Program-made: the position numbers and the translations under genes
Assembly: GCA_018806915.1 (NCBI GenBank)
Contig: JAGKQI010000098.1
Span: forward strand, 3,286,001 to 3,350,000
Direction: 5' to 3'
Length of the DNA stretch: 64,000 nt
Source of the DNA: Phytophthora colocasiae
Taxonomy: Eukaryota; Oomycota; Peronosporomycetes; Peronosporales; Peronosporaceae
The notes under the pieces: model-generated
Seen by the model: the letters and a program-made list of their open reading frames with translations, nothing else
Told to the model about the DNA's origin: nothing
Databases searched by the model: none
Shown: positions 54,693-64,000 of the stretch, piece by piece
How the letters are laid out: each line of letters opens with the position of its first letter
How positions within the stretch are numbered: position 1 is the first letter of the stretch

Positions 54693-54779
54693 AGATTCGA
54701 CGTATCGGTCTCGATACGTCAATCAACAGAACTTGACAAGACCGTCAAGTTCCCAAGAGAAATCCGAGTTCATTTCGCA

Positions 54780-56323
54780 ATGGACTCGCCAACGCCCACG
54801 TCTCCGTCCGCTACTGCGGACGCGCAAGCCTCACCTGCTGCCTCTGCAGCAGGAACAACGACCTCAGCAGTGCTCACTAGCACTGCTGCTTCCAGCGGTC
54901 CGACAGAGAAGCTCTCTGTCACCAAGTACCACGCTCTCCATAAGGAGAAGCATGAGAAGAAGAAGAAGTCTTCTTCTCTAGCAGAGATTAAGAATCCTGC
55001 TGTCCCTCTCAAAGAACTCTTTGGAGAGGACTACGAAGACATCCTCGACTACGAGGAGGATGTCGAGGAGGAGGTTGATGTCAAGGCTCCGCTCCCGTGT
55101 CTTCGTCCGAAGACACGTCAGACCCACCTGTGGGATCTCGACGACCTCGTGTTGAGGTCTCGGACGCTTCAAGTTCGAAGCGTCCGCGCAGTGATGATGA
55201 AGCGTCCCCCATGTCGAGGGCGCTCACTGCACCGCGCACTGATCCGCCAGTGCGCACGCCATGGATGCCTACTGAGGCGGAGATCCATGACCGGTTCGGT
55301 GCTAGTGCACCACCGAACCCGATACTGTTGTACTCATGCAACAGTATCAACGACGACGACGTCGCCGCTAAGGTTGTCTTTGAGTCCGAGACTCAAAGAC
55401 GCGACTACTATATCGGGCTCTTCCACGAGCTCCGATACTATGCAGCGAAGAAGACTTCGCGCAAGAGCAAAGTGCCAGAGTGGCAGGCACTTTGTCAGTC
55501 GTGGAACGCCTTTGTTGAAAACTTCAACAAAGACCCGAAGGCATATCGCGATCGCGTTGCTGCGGCTCGCGATCGCTACTACACTTACACTACGCGTGGT
55601 AAGTGTGAACGCCTCCATGATCAGTCCATGGAAGCGGGGATCCCATGTGCCGTTCCCTTTGGCACACCCTGTCCGTGTTGCCAACCTTTGGCAACACGTC
55701 TCACCGAAACTGATCTCCTGGGGTACACGGTCGTCCGTGTACCCGATCACATCAAGGAGCTCCGTGGTCGTATTGTGCCACGCGAAGCTCCGAGTGCTGT
55801 GGCTAACCGCAGCACTTCTCGTGCAGGGTTTAACCCTGCAAGTTATGGTGGGCTTCGTACGCCCTCACCATTTCCGGAACGTCCTCCATCAGGACGTTCC
55901 GCGGCTCCCATGTATCTCGATGGGGAGGAAATCCTCTCCAACGAATACGAAAACGAACCCCTTGAGAGTTCGTTCTCTTATGAGCCACGATCCGCTCCAC
56001 AATCCAGCGGATCGCTCCACGCGCGTCGCGCAACGGCGGCGGAGGGGGTGGGAACACTCCCTCCGCATGGTCAACGCTATGACCATGACGATCGTGCCCT
56101 GCACAATCGAGTTGCTGCGCTGGAGCAGACACAGAGCGCTGAGATAGCTGCTCTGAAGCAGGAGGTTCGTGTCCTCCGTGCTGAGGTCTGCGAGGCAGCT
56201 CAGACTGCCTCGAACCTCTCGTCCGGTCTTGGGACGAGATTGAACCAGTTGATCGACCGTGCCGACGGTCTCGAGAAGGCCTTCCAGGCCTCTCGCACTC
56301 CTCAGTCGGACTACCAACCCTAG
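54780..56323 (+). CDS. Antisense ORF of Gypsy-B, coiled-coil protein
   Basis: Opposite in direction to gag-pol. ATG 54780 opens an Ala/Ser/Thr-rich leader, a Lys-rich run and an acidic stretch (ELFGEDYEDILDYEEDVEEE). A one-base shift near 55090 moves to the frame open from 55097 to 56323, with a basic/acidic disordered part, a helical region (ETQRRDYYIGLFHELRYYAA), a Cys-rich patch (CAVPFGTPCPCCQPL) and a C-terminal coiled coil (NRVAALEQTQSAEIAALKQE). About 500 residues in total. Its 3' part overlaps the chromodomain frame on the other strand, while 54780-55830 has no pol sequence. Plant Tat-lineage Gypsy elements also carry antisense ORFs between pol and the 3' LTR. The function is unknown. 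Confidence 0.6.
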
Positions 56324-56486
56324 GTAGTCCGTGCTGCACGTACGGCTTCAACCGCCCGACGTAGAAGGTCGGGTGGAGTCTCATGCTGGACGGTATGTCC
56401 AGCCGGTACGCGTTACCATGCCGTTCAAGTACTTTGAACGGCCCAATGAATCTTGGAGCAAGCTTGCTTGCTCCAAAGTCAGACAC
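55830..56486 (-). pseudogene. Gypsy-B integrase tail and chromodomain
   Basis: Begins with the GPY/F-type SH3 segment (KLAPRFIGPFKVLERHGNAY; RLHPTFYVGRLKPY), then a Ser/Arg/Pro-rich linker and a clear chromodomain near the end (WIVERIVAHKR ... RFRIRWRGFPPHRDTWEP). Chromodomains of Gypsy integrases bind methylated H3 and steer insertion into heterochromatin, which fits the nested insertions here. It is reached from the integrase core only through frameshifts near 56490 and 56880. Confidence 0.88.
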
Positions 56487-56877
56487 TGCATGTCTAGGTA
56501 GGTTTGTGTAGCTAACAAAACTAATGAACCCTTTTCGAATTCATTTGTGTTGCCTCTACCAACAGTATCAGCGTTCAGCTTCTGTCGATCGACAGAAGCT
56601 GCGATAGCATCTTGGACAAACCGTATGACGGCTTGTCTTCGCTGGACAAAGTCTAGCGCACCCGAGCTGAATCCTTTCAGCTTGTCGCCCTTGTCAGCAG
56701 CAGGCCCTGCCTGCTCGCTATCATTTCTCATGTCTGTGCCCGGCACAGACATCGCGCGCTCGTTCCTGCTCGAACGAGACGTCGCACGCGTCACCGCAGC
56801 TGATAGTGTGCTGCTATCAGTTGCATTCTGCGGTTGTTCGGACGCAACCGTAGATCCTCCCCCACTTAAGGAGGAAG

Positions 56878-58975
56878 CTAATCGCCGAGCATGCTCGGCA
56901 ATCGTGGATGCCTCATGGCGTTCACGTAGAACGGTGTATGCCCTGTCGAGGCATGCACCGAGTTGTTGATGGCAAACTCTGCCATCGGCAAGCACTCGCT
57001 CCAATGCGGGAACGAGTGAGCGTAGCTCTTCAACGTGTCACCCAGTACACGGTTGACACGTTCGGTCTGTCCGTCCGTCTGCGGATGATCCGCAGTCGAC
57101 ATTGATAACTGTGAGCCAAGAAGTGTAAAGACTTCTTGCCAGAACCGCGCTGTGAAGCGTGGATCACGGTCCGACACAATGTCGAGCGGCATGCGATGGT
57201 GTTTGAACACCATGTCAACAAACAGTCGCGCAGTCTGCGCGGCTGTAACAGTAGCCGGGACGGCAGCAAGATGGTTCATCTTGCTGAATCGGTCCACAAA
57301 GACAACGATGCCCGTCCTCCGCTTGCTGTCAGGCGGAAGACCGAAGACAAAGTCCATGGACATGGACTGCCAACACTCCGACGGAGTCGGTAGTGATTGA
57401 AGAGGAGCCTGCGAGAACTGCGCAGGCTTCACGCGTTGACAAACCTCGCAAGCACGTACGTACTTGCGCACCCACTTGTACTGGTGGTGCCAGTAGAAGT
57501 CACGCGTGAGAAGAGTGTATGTCTTCTCACGACCCGGATGCCCTGCCGTGGGGGCATCGTGATACTCGAACATGATCCTCAACCGGAGGTCATGATCATT
57601 CGGAACGACAATGCGATCCGCATTGTCGTCTACTGCACTGTACAACAGTAGGCCTTCGTGTACACGATAGCGGTGTACACGAGCTCGAAGATGAGGGGTT
57701 AGCTTCCGACGTGCCACGTCGGAAGGTGCTGCGAGGAACTCCAGCAGCCCCTTCGCGTCTGCATCCCTTGCATACGCGTTCTTCACGTCGTCAATCAACG
57801 TTGACGACGGCACACTTGTCCTCACGACGCCAACAGCGTTGGCGTCGACCGTCTCCGCATAGTCAGGTCGACGCGATAACGCGTCGGCCACTACATTGAG
57901 TCTTCCGGGTTTGTACTCCACCCGGGAGTTGTACTCCGCGAAGAAGAACAACCATCTTGCCATACGTTGCGAGATGTGCGGCGACTTAATCGCCGTACGC
58001 AATGATGCGTGGTCTGTATAGACCACGAACGGTCTACTCCCAAGTAGATACACTCGGAATTTTGCGAGTACATACTTCATGGCAAGGAGCTCCTTGTCAT
58101 GTACAGGGTAGTTACGCTCAGCTGGCTTCAGCTGACGCGATTGATAGTAGACTACACGATCACGCCCTTCGTGATCGTGTTGCATCAATGCACATCCGAT
58201 TGCAAAGTCGGATGCATCGCACACTACGTGGAATGGACGATCTTGGTCCGCCACGGCCAAGATCGGCGCTTCAGTCAAGCCCTGCTTGACTGCACCGAAT
58301 GCCTCCTTGCACTCGGTCGTCCAAATCCACTCAGCTTCTTTCTTAAGAAGCTGTGACAACGGGCGAATCTTGCCCGCATAGTTTTCCACGTACTTGCACA
58401 AGTACGTGGCAAGCCCAAGGAACTGCCTCAGTTCCTTCACATTGGATGGCGTGGGCCATTCATTGATCACTCTGACCTTCTCTGGGTCAGGGCGCACGCC
58501 GTCTTTCCCCACGAGACACCCCAGCACGGGTATCTCGCTCGCCCCGAAGATACACTTCTTCAGGTTCGCATAGAGCTTATGTTTCCTCATAAGCTCTAGC
58601 AGCTTCCGGAGATGCACCTTGTGCATCTCAATGTCCGTCTTCCCGTTCACAGCCCGGCTGTGGACGAACACGTCGTCGAAGTAGCTCGGTGCGAAGTCGC
58701 GCACCGAGCGCAATAGATGGGTCACGCATCTATTGAACGTCGCAGGGGCATTCTTAAGCCCCTGTGGCATGACGAGCCACTCCCAAAGCATACCGCTTGG
58801 AGTGCTTACCGCTGTGAGAGGGATGTCCCTCTCACGCATGAGGATTTGATAGAATCCATCACGCAGATCTAGAGCACTGAAGATAGTGCTCAAGGCCATC
58901 GAATCGATGATAACATCTTTTCGCGGTATCGGCGTTTGCGCCGGTATCGTCGCATCGTTCAACTTGTTATTTTGC
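56878..58975 (-). pseudogene. Gypsy-B reverse transcriptase, RNase H and integrase core
   Basis: One long frame with RT (FSALDLRDGFYQI; the YFDD active site in SYFDDVFVHS), RNase H (VVCDASDFAIGCAL; YTDHASLR), the integrase zinc finger (HPGREKTYTLLTRDFYWHHQ ... CEVCQ) and a complete D,D-35-E core (SMDFVFGLP; SDRDPRF; HPQTDGQTERVNR). All catalytic residues are visible. It is cut off from the RT N-terminus by a one-base insertion near 58970 and from the chromodomain by a shift near 56880, so this copy is probably inactive. Confidence 0.92.
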
Positions 58976-60990
58976 ATGAACGATGCGCCAGCCGCCCTGT
59001 GGTTTCTTAACACAGAACGTTGGGGCACTGTGCGGGGACTTTGATTCCCGCACTTGACCTGCAAGGCGACGACTTTCAAAGAAGTCGTCGATCGCTTGCA
59101 CTTGTTCACGCGGCAGTGGCCACTGCCGTGTAACACAGTACTTCGTGCCCGGCACGAGATCAATCTCGTGCTGTACGCCCTTATCCTTCGGAAGCTCCGA
59201 AGGAATCTCGTCCGGGAGTACATCCTTGTACTCCCGCAGAACTTCGTAGTAGGGACTCGACCTCAACGAGTCCCAACTCTGCTCTTCGAAGCGCTGCTTC
59301 TTAGTCTTCGCACTGAGGGAGTCATCACCCTCAGTGATCCCATCGACGACGAGCTGCTTCAGCTCTTCGGCCTCGCGCTCCACTCTCTCGATATCCGAGA
59401 GAATGCAAATTTGTTCGATGCGTCCATCGTACAAGTCTCGTGCGAAGCGCTTCCAACTCATCGTTGGAAGTGCGGTCAACGCCGACGCACTCGTCGTCGG
59501 ATTCTCCAACCGCATCCTCTGGTACTGTAACCCAGTACCAGTACGTGTCAAGACGTTCAACGTCTCGACACTCGGTGTCTGCACTGCGGATACACCCGTC
59601 TCAGTCCCGGACTGAGACTCGCGCAGCTCCCTGAGCTTGCGCCGCGAAGATCTACCATGGAGCCCGGCTCCAGGTGCTCCACGTCCAAGGCATCGCACCT
59701 TGGGCGGGACGTTATCGCAATCGTCAGCGGATTCCTTCCGCTGACTCGCACTATCAAGCCCGGCTTGAGTGCCGCTCATCGCGTGCAGCGCTGCTGCACG
59801 TGAGCACGCAGGTTGTTCGGGTGCTGGGCGTTTGCAACCGCCAGCACCTCCTGCCGCGCAGTCGGTTCCCTGAACCGCTGCGCCTCCATCCGCTCCCAGA
59901 GCGGATGAAGCAACCGCATCGTCGACTCCCGGAGTCGACGTGCTCTCGCTAGCTTCCTGCGCTAGCGAGTGTTCGCTTGTACACATATCATCCGTTCCCA
60001 GAGCGGATGTACGATCGCTAGTTCCCGGAACTAGCAGCGAAGCGCCAGTGGCGTCAGCTCCCAGAGCTGACGCACGTCTTTCGGTTCCCCGAATTTTATT
60101 TTCTTCGTCAACTCCCAGAGTTGACGCGACGTCGTCGGCGCGACCCTTGGGGCTTGAAGTACCTCCAAGGATACCGGTAATACCGGTATAATACCTTCTC
60201 TCAGGTGAATCTCATTCACCTGACCATCACTCATGTGACAAACATCATTCAGATGTTTACGCGTCAGGTGATTCACATTCACCTGACCATCACTCATGTG
60301 ACCGCGACCCTTCGGCTCAGATTTCTGAGTCGACACATTTTCTCACAACGACTCCCGGAGTCGTTGATGGTCGCCGGCGGCGATCGGAGGCTGCGGCGGC
60401 CGCTGCTGCCTCAACTGGGGATCCACATGCACCGGCCGGTGCATGTGCAGCACTGACAGGGCCATCGCTCTCTGTCGCGCATGTGTTGTTGAAGCGTACG
60501 AGCGTACGCTTCTCCCAGTTGATCACCGGGTCATGCCGTGCAAGCCACGGCATGCCTAATATCGAACTTATCGTCTAGATCCAAGACGATAAGATCTTCT
60601 ACAAACGTCCTTCGTTTGTAAGAGAAGCGCACACGGACTACGCGCTTCTCAGTCCTCACGGTGGCACCCGTTGCCAACCGCACCTCCAACACGCTGCGAG
60701 GCGTGTCGGCCTCTTCGAAGTCAAGTCTTCGAAGACTTCCCTGTCGAACAAAGTTGTTCGACGCGCCCGAAGTCCACTAGGGCACGAAGAGAGTTTACTC
60801 TCTTCGACATCACGTTCAGGATGACAAGGTTTGGCTTGTCATCTTGCAGCTTACAGCGAGAAACTTTCTCGCTGGGGGCAGCAGTCCTCATCGTCGCGTG
60901 TCCAAGCTCGACACGCGAGACTGCATCACCAGTAGGACGCCCCGCGCCTACTGGTCCTTGGCGTTTTTTGAACGCCCGCCCGCTGTGCAC
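58967..60990 (-). pseudogene. Gypsy-B protease and pol N-terminal region, frameshifted
   Basis: Homologous to 29374-31262, but broken into at least four frames. An extra base near 60770 turns the protease ALVDSGASNN site into a different sequence; a 5-6-base loss lies near 60560; and a one-base loss near 60150 and a loss of one hairpin-containing tandem unit of about 70 bp near 60030 are also seen. The last part (58967-59986) extends into RT (SAPTFCVKKPQGGWRIVHA). Confidence 0.88.
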
Positions 60991-61934
60991 TCGCGTGCAT
61001 AGTGGCCGATGTTACTACACTTGTAACATCGAACCTTGCTGTTCCTACGCTGCTGTTGACCAGCAGTCGTAGCACTCGAGAGGTCCATAGGTTCCGGACC
61101 TCCCGTCTTCACAACAGGACGCGCCGGCTTCGGCGCGTTCGCATGGAGTTTAGCTTGACGTCGGCTAAACTCCTCTTGCATCGCAAGGCTGATCGCCTCT
61201 TCGAGAGTATTCGGATACTCTCGGAAGAGATATGTTTTGACGGGACCATCTCTTAGTCCCTTCATGAACGTGACGACCTTGGTCGCCTCGTCGATCGGGT
61301 TGGCCACTATGTTCGATACCAAGTATCGAGCACGCTGGGCAAAGGTGTGAACATCATCCTTGCCCTGCTGCAGATCGAGAAACTCCGCTCTCGATCTGAA
61401 CTCGTTCTTCGGGGGCTCAAACGCAAGCTTGAGCTCCTCCTTGAACACCTCGTACGTGCTGAAGCACGTAGGATCCGAGAGTCGGCGCCCATAGGCCCAA
61501 CTCCTCGCACGTCCGCCAAGACATGACATGGCGAACGCGACCTTCGACATCGGATCGACGATACGTCGAGCCGCAACGGCTGTGTCAAGTTCGACAAGCC
61601 AACGAAGGAGGGTCTCGTCCTCCTTCCCCGTGTAGGTACTCACGTGGAGTTTCAACGACTCCACGCGTGGCTTCGGGGAAGCCACCGAGGCAGCAACATC
61701 TCGTTGCTCCTTAACAATGTACCCCAGAGCAACACCGTGTTGCTCTGTCGGCGATAGCGTACGAAGCATCGTCGCTACCGCTGCCTCTCCAATGACTTGT
61801 GAAAGTCTTTGGAGAGCTTCCCACTCTGGATCTGACAGGTGGGCACAGTCCGTGCGCGTCACGGACATGTGAGGGGTCCCAGTGGATCCCTCATCCATTG
61901 GGGAGTTCTCTACCCCGCGTTCGTATGACTCCAT
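60948..61934 (-). CDS. Gypsy-B gag
   Basis: 328 residues from ATG 61934, with the same gag domain and CCHC knuckle (CYKCSNIGHYAREC) as the copy at 31220-32206. Only one residue difference was noticed (TYEVFKEE against TYEEFKEE). The frame is intact. The start lies 50 bases inside the 5' LTR edge, and a possible primer site (tggtagcac on the minus strand, eight bases matching an initiator-Met type site) is next to the LTR at about 61982. Confidence 0.93.
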   Translation of the reverse strand: MESYERGVENSPMDEGSTGTPHMSVTRTDCAHLSDPEWEALQRLSQVIGEAAVATMLRTLSPTEQHGVALGYIVKEQRDVAASVASPKPRVESLKLHVSTYTGKEDETLLRWLVELDTAVAARRIVDPMSKVAFAMSCLGGRARSWAYGRRLSDPTCFSTYEVFKEELKLAFEPPKNEFRSRAEFLDLQQGKDDVHTFAQRARYLVSNIVANPIDEATKVVTFMKGLRDGPVKTYLFREYPNTLEEAISLAMQEEFSRRQAKLHANAPKPARPVVKTGGPEPMDLSSATTAGQQQRRNSKVRCYKCSNIGHYARECTAGGRSKNAKDQ

Positions 61935-61983
61935 ACGAACGAACAGCAGTCGGTCGTGGGACGGACTACGAAGTGCTACCAGG

Positions 61984-62444
61984 TGTAATGGGTCTACCTA
62001 GACCTATTAGATGGCGTACACGTGCGCTTACGTGTATGAGGAAGCGTGCAAGTAGATTAGACTTAATTTAAGTATACTTATTTAAATAAGTATAATTAAA
62101 TCAAATATAACTAAATTAAACTGCAAAATACCGTAAAAATGAGAACTGTTATTGAATTTGGCATAAGCCAATTATGGACCTCCTAAAACTGTTTGTTATC
62201 TATTTCTAAAGGGTCTGTCAACGTGTGGTTGGCAGAAACTCTGCTCAGTGATTGGTAGAAATCCGTTACTTTCTACCAATAATATGCATAAATGCACACG
62301 AACCACCCAATAATGTGGTTCGCCCATGTATCCTTTGGTGTGTACAACACACCAAGGTCTGAGGCCCATTTCCAACCTCTAACAATTATCCTAACTGTTA
62401 GAGTTACAAGTGGTACTACCACTTGTACGTGTAACCCCGTTACA
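61984..62444 (-). repeat. Gypsy-B 5' LTR
   Basis: 461 bp; one substitution noticed relative to the 3' LTR (tgtacaac at 62342-62349 against tgtacagc). It should contain the element promoter. Confidence 0.95.
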
Positions 62445-62449
62445 GTTGC

Positions 62450-62522
62450 TATCGGAGGCATAACAGATCCAGCACCACACGAAACCCGAGAGTTATTCGC
62501 GCGTGTAGCACAGATAGCATAG
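62450..62522 (+). pseudogene. Crypton tyrosine recombinase, 3' end
   Basis: After the duplicated GTTGC the Crypton frame continues in phase (AIGGITDPAPHETRELFARV) and stops at TAG 62520-62522, completing the gene begun at 52227. Bases 62523-62680 hold nothing recognisable. Confidence 0.8.
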
Positions 62523-62680
62523 CACCACAACTATATGTGTTAACGGATACGTCTGTGAGCGTCTAATATTTTTCTTTTACGCAAAGCATTCATTATTTTT
62601 ATGGTTAGCGTTGGTAGGACAACAATATTCAACGTAGTATTGGATGAAATCAATACCGTGGGAATACCACTTCGCCGGTA

Positions 62681-62934
62681 CACTCCGCGCCAGGATAGAT
62701 CGGCCACCCACGTTGCTGGCCGTAACTCAGTCAATTTTAGGAGTTGGAGCCTGCTATTTAGATATGTTTTGCAGCTATTTTTGACTAAAGCGGTGTTTGT
62801 GCTAACGAGCTGGATATTGCAATTCATCGGGTGGCTAGCATACAGAGGAGCACTTTTGGCACCACGACAGGTTAGATCGGCCGCCAACACAATACAAATC
62901 TCAAATCAAATGTGACTAAATGATTGCATATCAA
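62681..62934 (+). repeat. Left 254-bp TIR of Tc1-like element
   Basis: Starts cactccgcgccagg after TA. Inverse of 63708-63961; identity ends at gcatatcaa. Confidence 0.95.
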
Positions 62935-63707
62935 TAGTGAGTCCTGTTTCCGTTCCTATCAACTACTTCTACGCATCGACGTGGCAACGACTCGATAAGG
63001 GACTTTAGTAGAGCTAATGGGATTGATTCCCATGCCTCAAAGAGCGCAACAGTTAAATCTGCTACACCCTCATACTGTTTTCCATTATTATAGACCGTCC
63101 TACTCATAATAGACCACAGATTTTCTATGGGATTAAAATCCGGTGACTTTGATGGCCAATCTAGAACATCTACAGCTTGCTCCGTAAAAAACCTTAGTTT
63201 GCTTGGAGACGTGAATGCTTGAGTTATCTTTCCGCACTAGCATGGTGCGAGCCCACGCCTTACGAGCGGCCATGTCCTCCGGTTTCAATGGCAACGTGTT
63301 CTCCATCTTTGTGTACACCATCCAGTCTACCCTGGAAAGGGTACGCTGTATGGTGCGCACGGAGACGGAGAGTTTCAGCTCGGCCTTGAGCTTGGCGGCA
63401 GAGAGGTTGCCCTTGGACGCTTCGCGCACTAGGCGCCGCGTTTCACGATCCGTTAGATAAGGTGGGGGGCCTGGGCGCTTTTGTTTCGCAGTGGGAGCTG
63501 GGGCAACAACACGGGCGACGGTGTCTCGACTGCGGGAGGTCAGCAGTGCAGTGTTACGAGCGCTCACACCCGCTTCCCGAAGGCCTTGAATTCTACCCCG
63601 CTCATTATCAGTGAGGCGGGGCTTCTTCTGGGGTTGGTGGGGCTTTTTCTTGCGTGGTATCTTGCCAAGTAAGCACCAATACAGACCACTCGTCTTTATC
63701 GACTCTT

Positions 63708-63961
63708 TTGATATGCAATCATTTAGTCACATTTGATTTGAGATTTGTATTGTGTTGGCGGCCGATCTAACCTGTCGTGGTGCCAAAAGTGCTCCTCTGT
63801 ATGCTAGCCACCCGATGAATTGCAATATCCAGCTCGTTAGCACAAACACCGCTTTAGTCAAAAATAGCTGCAAAACATATCTAAATAGCAGGCTCCAACT
63901 CCTAAAATTGACTGAGTTACGGCCAGCAACGTGGGTGGCCGATCTATCCTGGCGCGGAGTG
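63708..63961 (-). repeat. Right 254-bp TIR of Tc1-like element
   Basis: Inverse copy of 62681-62934, followed by TA at 63962-63963. The last 37 bases of the window lie outside the element and show nothing. Confidence 0.95.
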
Positions 63962-64000
63962 TATTACCTCTCCATACCACGGTAGTAGTGGGATTACCTT

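Larger units (their letters stand above)
54218..62444 (-). mobile_element. Gypsy-B: full-length chromodomain Ty3/Gypsy element
   Basis: 8227 bp with 461-bp LTRs (54218-54678 and 61984-62444; one difference noticed) and the 5-bp duplication GTTGC (54213-54217 and 62445-62449). On the minus strand: gag, protease, RT, RNase H, integrase and chromodomain. On the plus strand, next to the left (3') LTR, is a long extra ORF. Several single-base indels break pol, although near-identical LTRs imply a recent insertion. The whole element is packed with short perfect inverted repeats. Confidence 0.95.
62681..63961 (-). mobile_element. Tc1/mariner-like element with 254-bp TIRs and deleted catalytic core
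   Basis: 1281 bp between TA dinucleotides (62679-62680 and 63962-63963). Inverted repeats at 62681-62934 and 63708-63961 look identical over 254 bp. Inside, on the minus strand, the transposase HTH half (63133-63660: DRETRRLVREASKGNLSAAK; SVRTIQRTLSRVDW) is joined directly from ARTMLVRKD to NSSIHVSKQTK, removing the DDE region with the first Asp. After a frameshift near 63180 the final block DWPSKSPDFNPIENLW continues to a stop at about 62935. The copy is non-autonomous but its ends look functional. Confidence 0.93.

Noticed and set aside
32714..64000. RXLR or CRN effector genes, common in oomycete repeat regions
   Set aside because: No ORF with a signal peptide followed by an RXLR-EER or LFLAK motif was found.

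Overview
The window looks like nuclear DNA of an oomycete, most likely Phytophthora or a close relative. Three things point there. Introns are short (54-90 bp). A near-perfect copy of the 16-nt oomycete core promoter (Inr plus FPR) lies just upstream of the ferric-reductase gene. The transposon mix (Gypsy, Crypton, hAT, Tc1/mariner, MULE, piggyBac, pogo) is typical of these genomes. Species cannot be fixed from sequence alone.

The window has two halves. Bases 1.6-17.9 kb are a compact housekeeping island: a RIO-family protein that appears to be a pseudokinase, a NOX/FRE-type ferric reductase, a PH-RhoGAP protein whose arginine finger seems to be missing, an Lsm-fold NAA38-like subunit, a membrane protein with a probable propeller domain, a TFIIS-N (TND) domain chromatin protein, and a PWWP-plus-JAMM protein that may be a chromatin deubiquitinase. 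Gaps between several of these genes are under 150 bp. A broken Tc1-like transposase is cut by the left edge.

From about 18 kb to the end nearly everything is transposable-element DNA, much of it nested. (i) A MULE (18.6-28.55 kb) is split by Gypsy-A (20001-27824, 968-bp LTRs, TSD GCAT), which is itself split by a piggyBac-like element (23315-24764, TTAA target). Gypsy-A has lost protease, RT, RNase H and the integrase core. (ii) A shorter deletion derivative of Gypsy-B (29004-32713, TSD CTGCT) sits in an unknown ORF, followed by IS630/Tc1-like and hAT relics. (iii) 36-51 kb holds IS630-like remains, an RNF4-like RING/SIM relic, a complete-ended hAT (38837-41237, 8-bp TSD), pogo-like relics, a tRNA gene, MULE relics including one coupled to a ULP1-type protease, and a second tRNA-like sequence. 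(iv) A Crypton tyrosine-recombinase gene (52227 onward) is cut by full-length Gypsy-B (54218-62444, 461-bp LTRs, TSD GTTGC) and resumes at 62450. (v) A Tc1-like element with 254-bp terminal inverted repeats and a deleted catalytic core closes the window (62681-63961).

The most unusual signal is in the Gypsy-B family. Its LTRs and coding DNA are packed with short perfect inverted repeats (6-13 bp stems, tiny loops) roughly every 20-40 bp, far above chance, and this is not evident in Gypsy-A or the host genes. The same family carries a long antisense ORF with a coiled-coil tail next to its 3' LTR.
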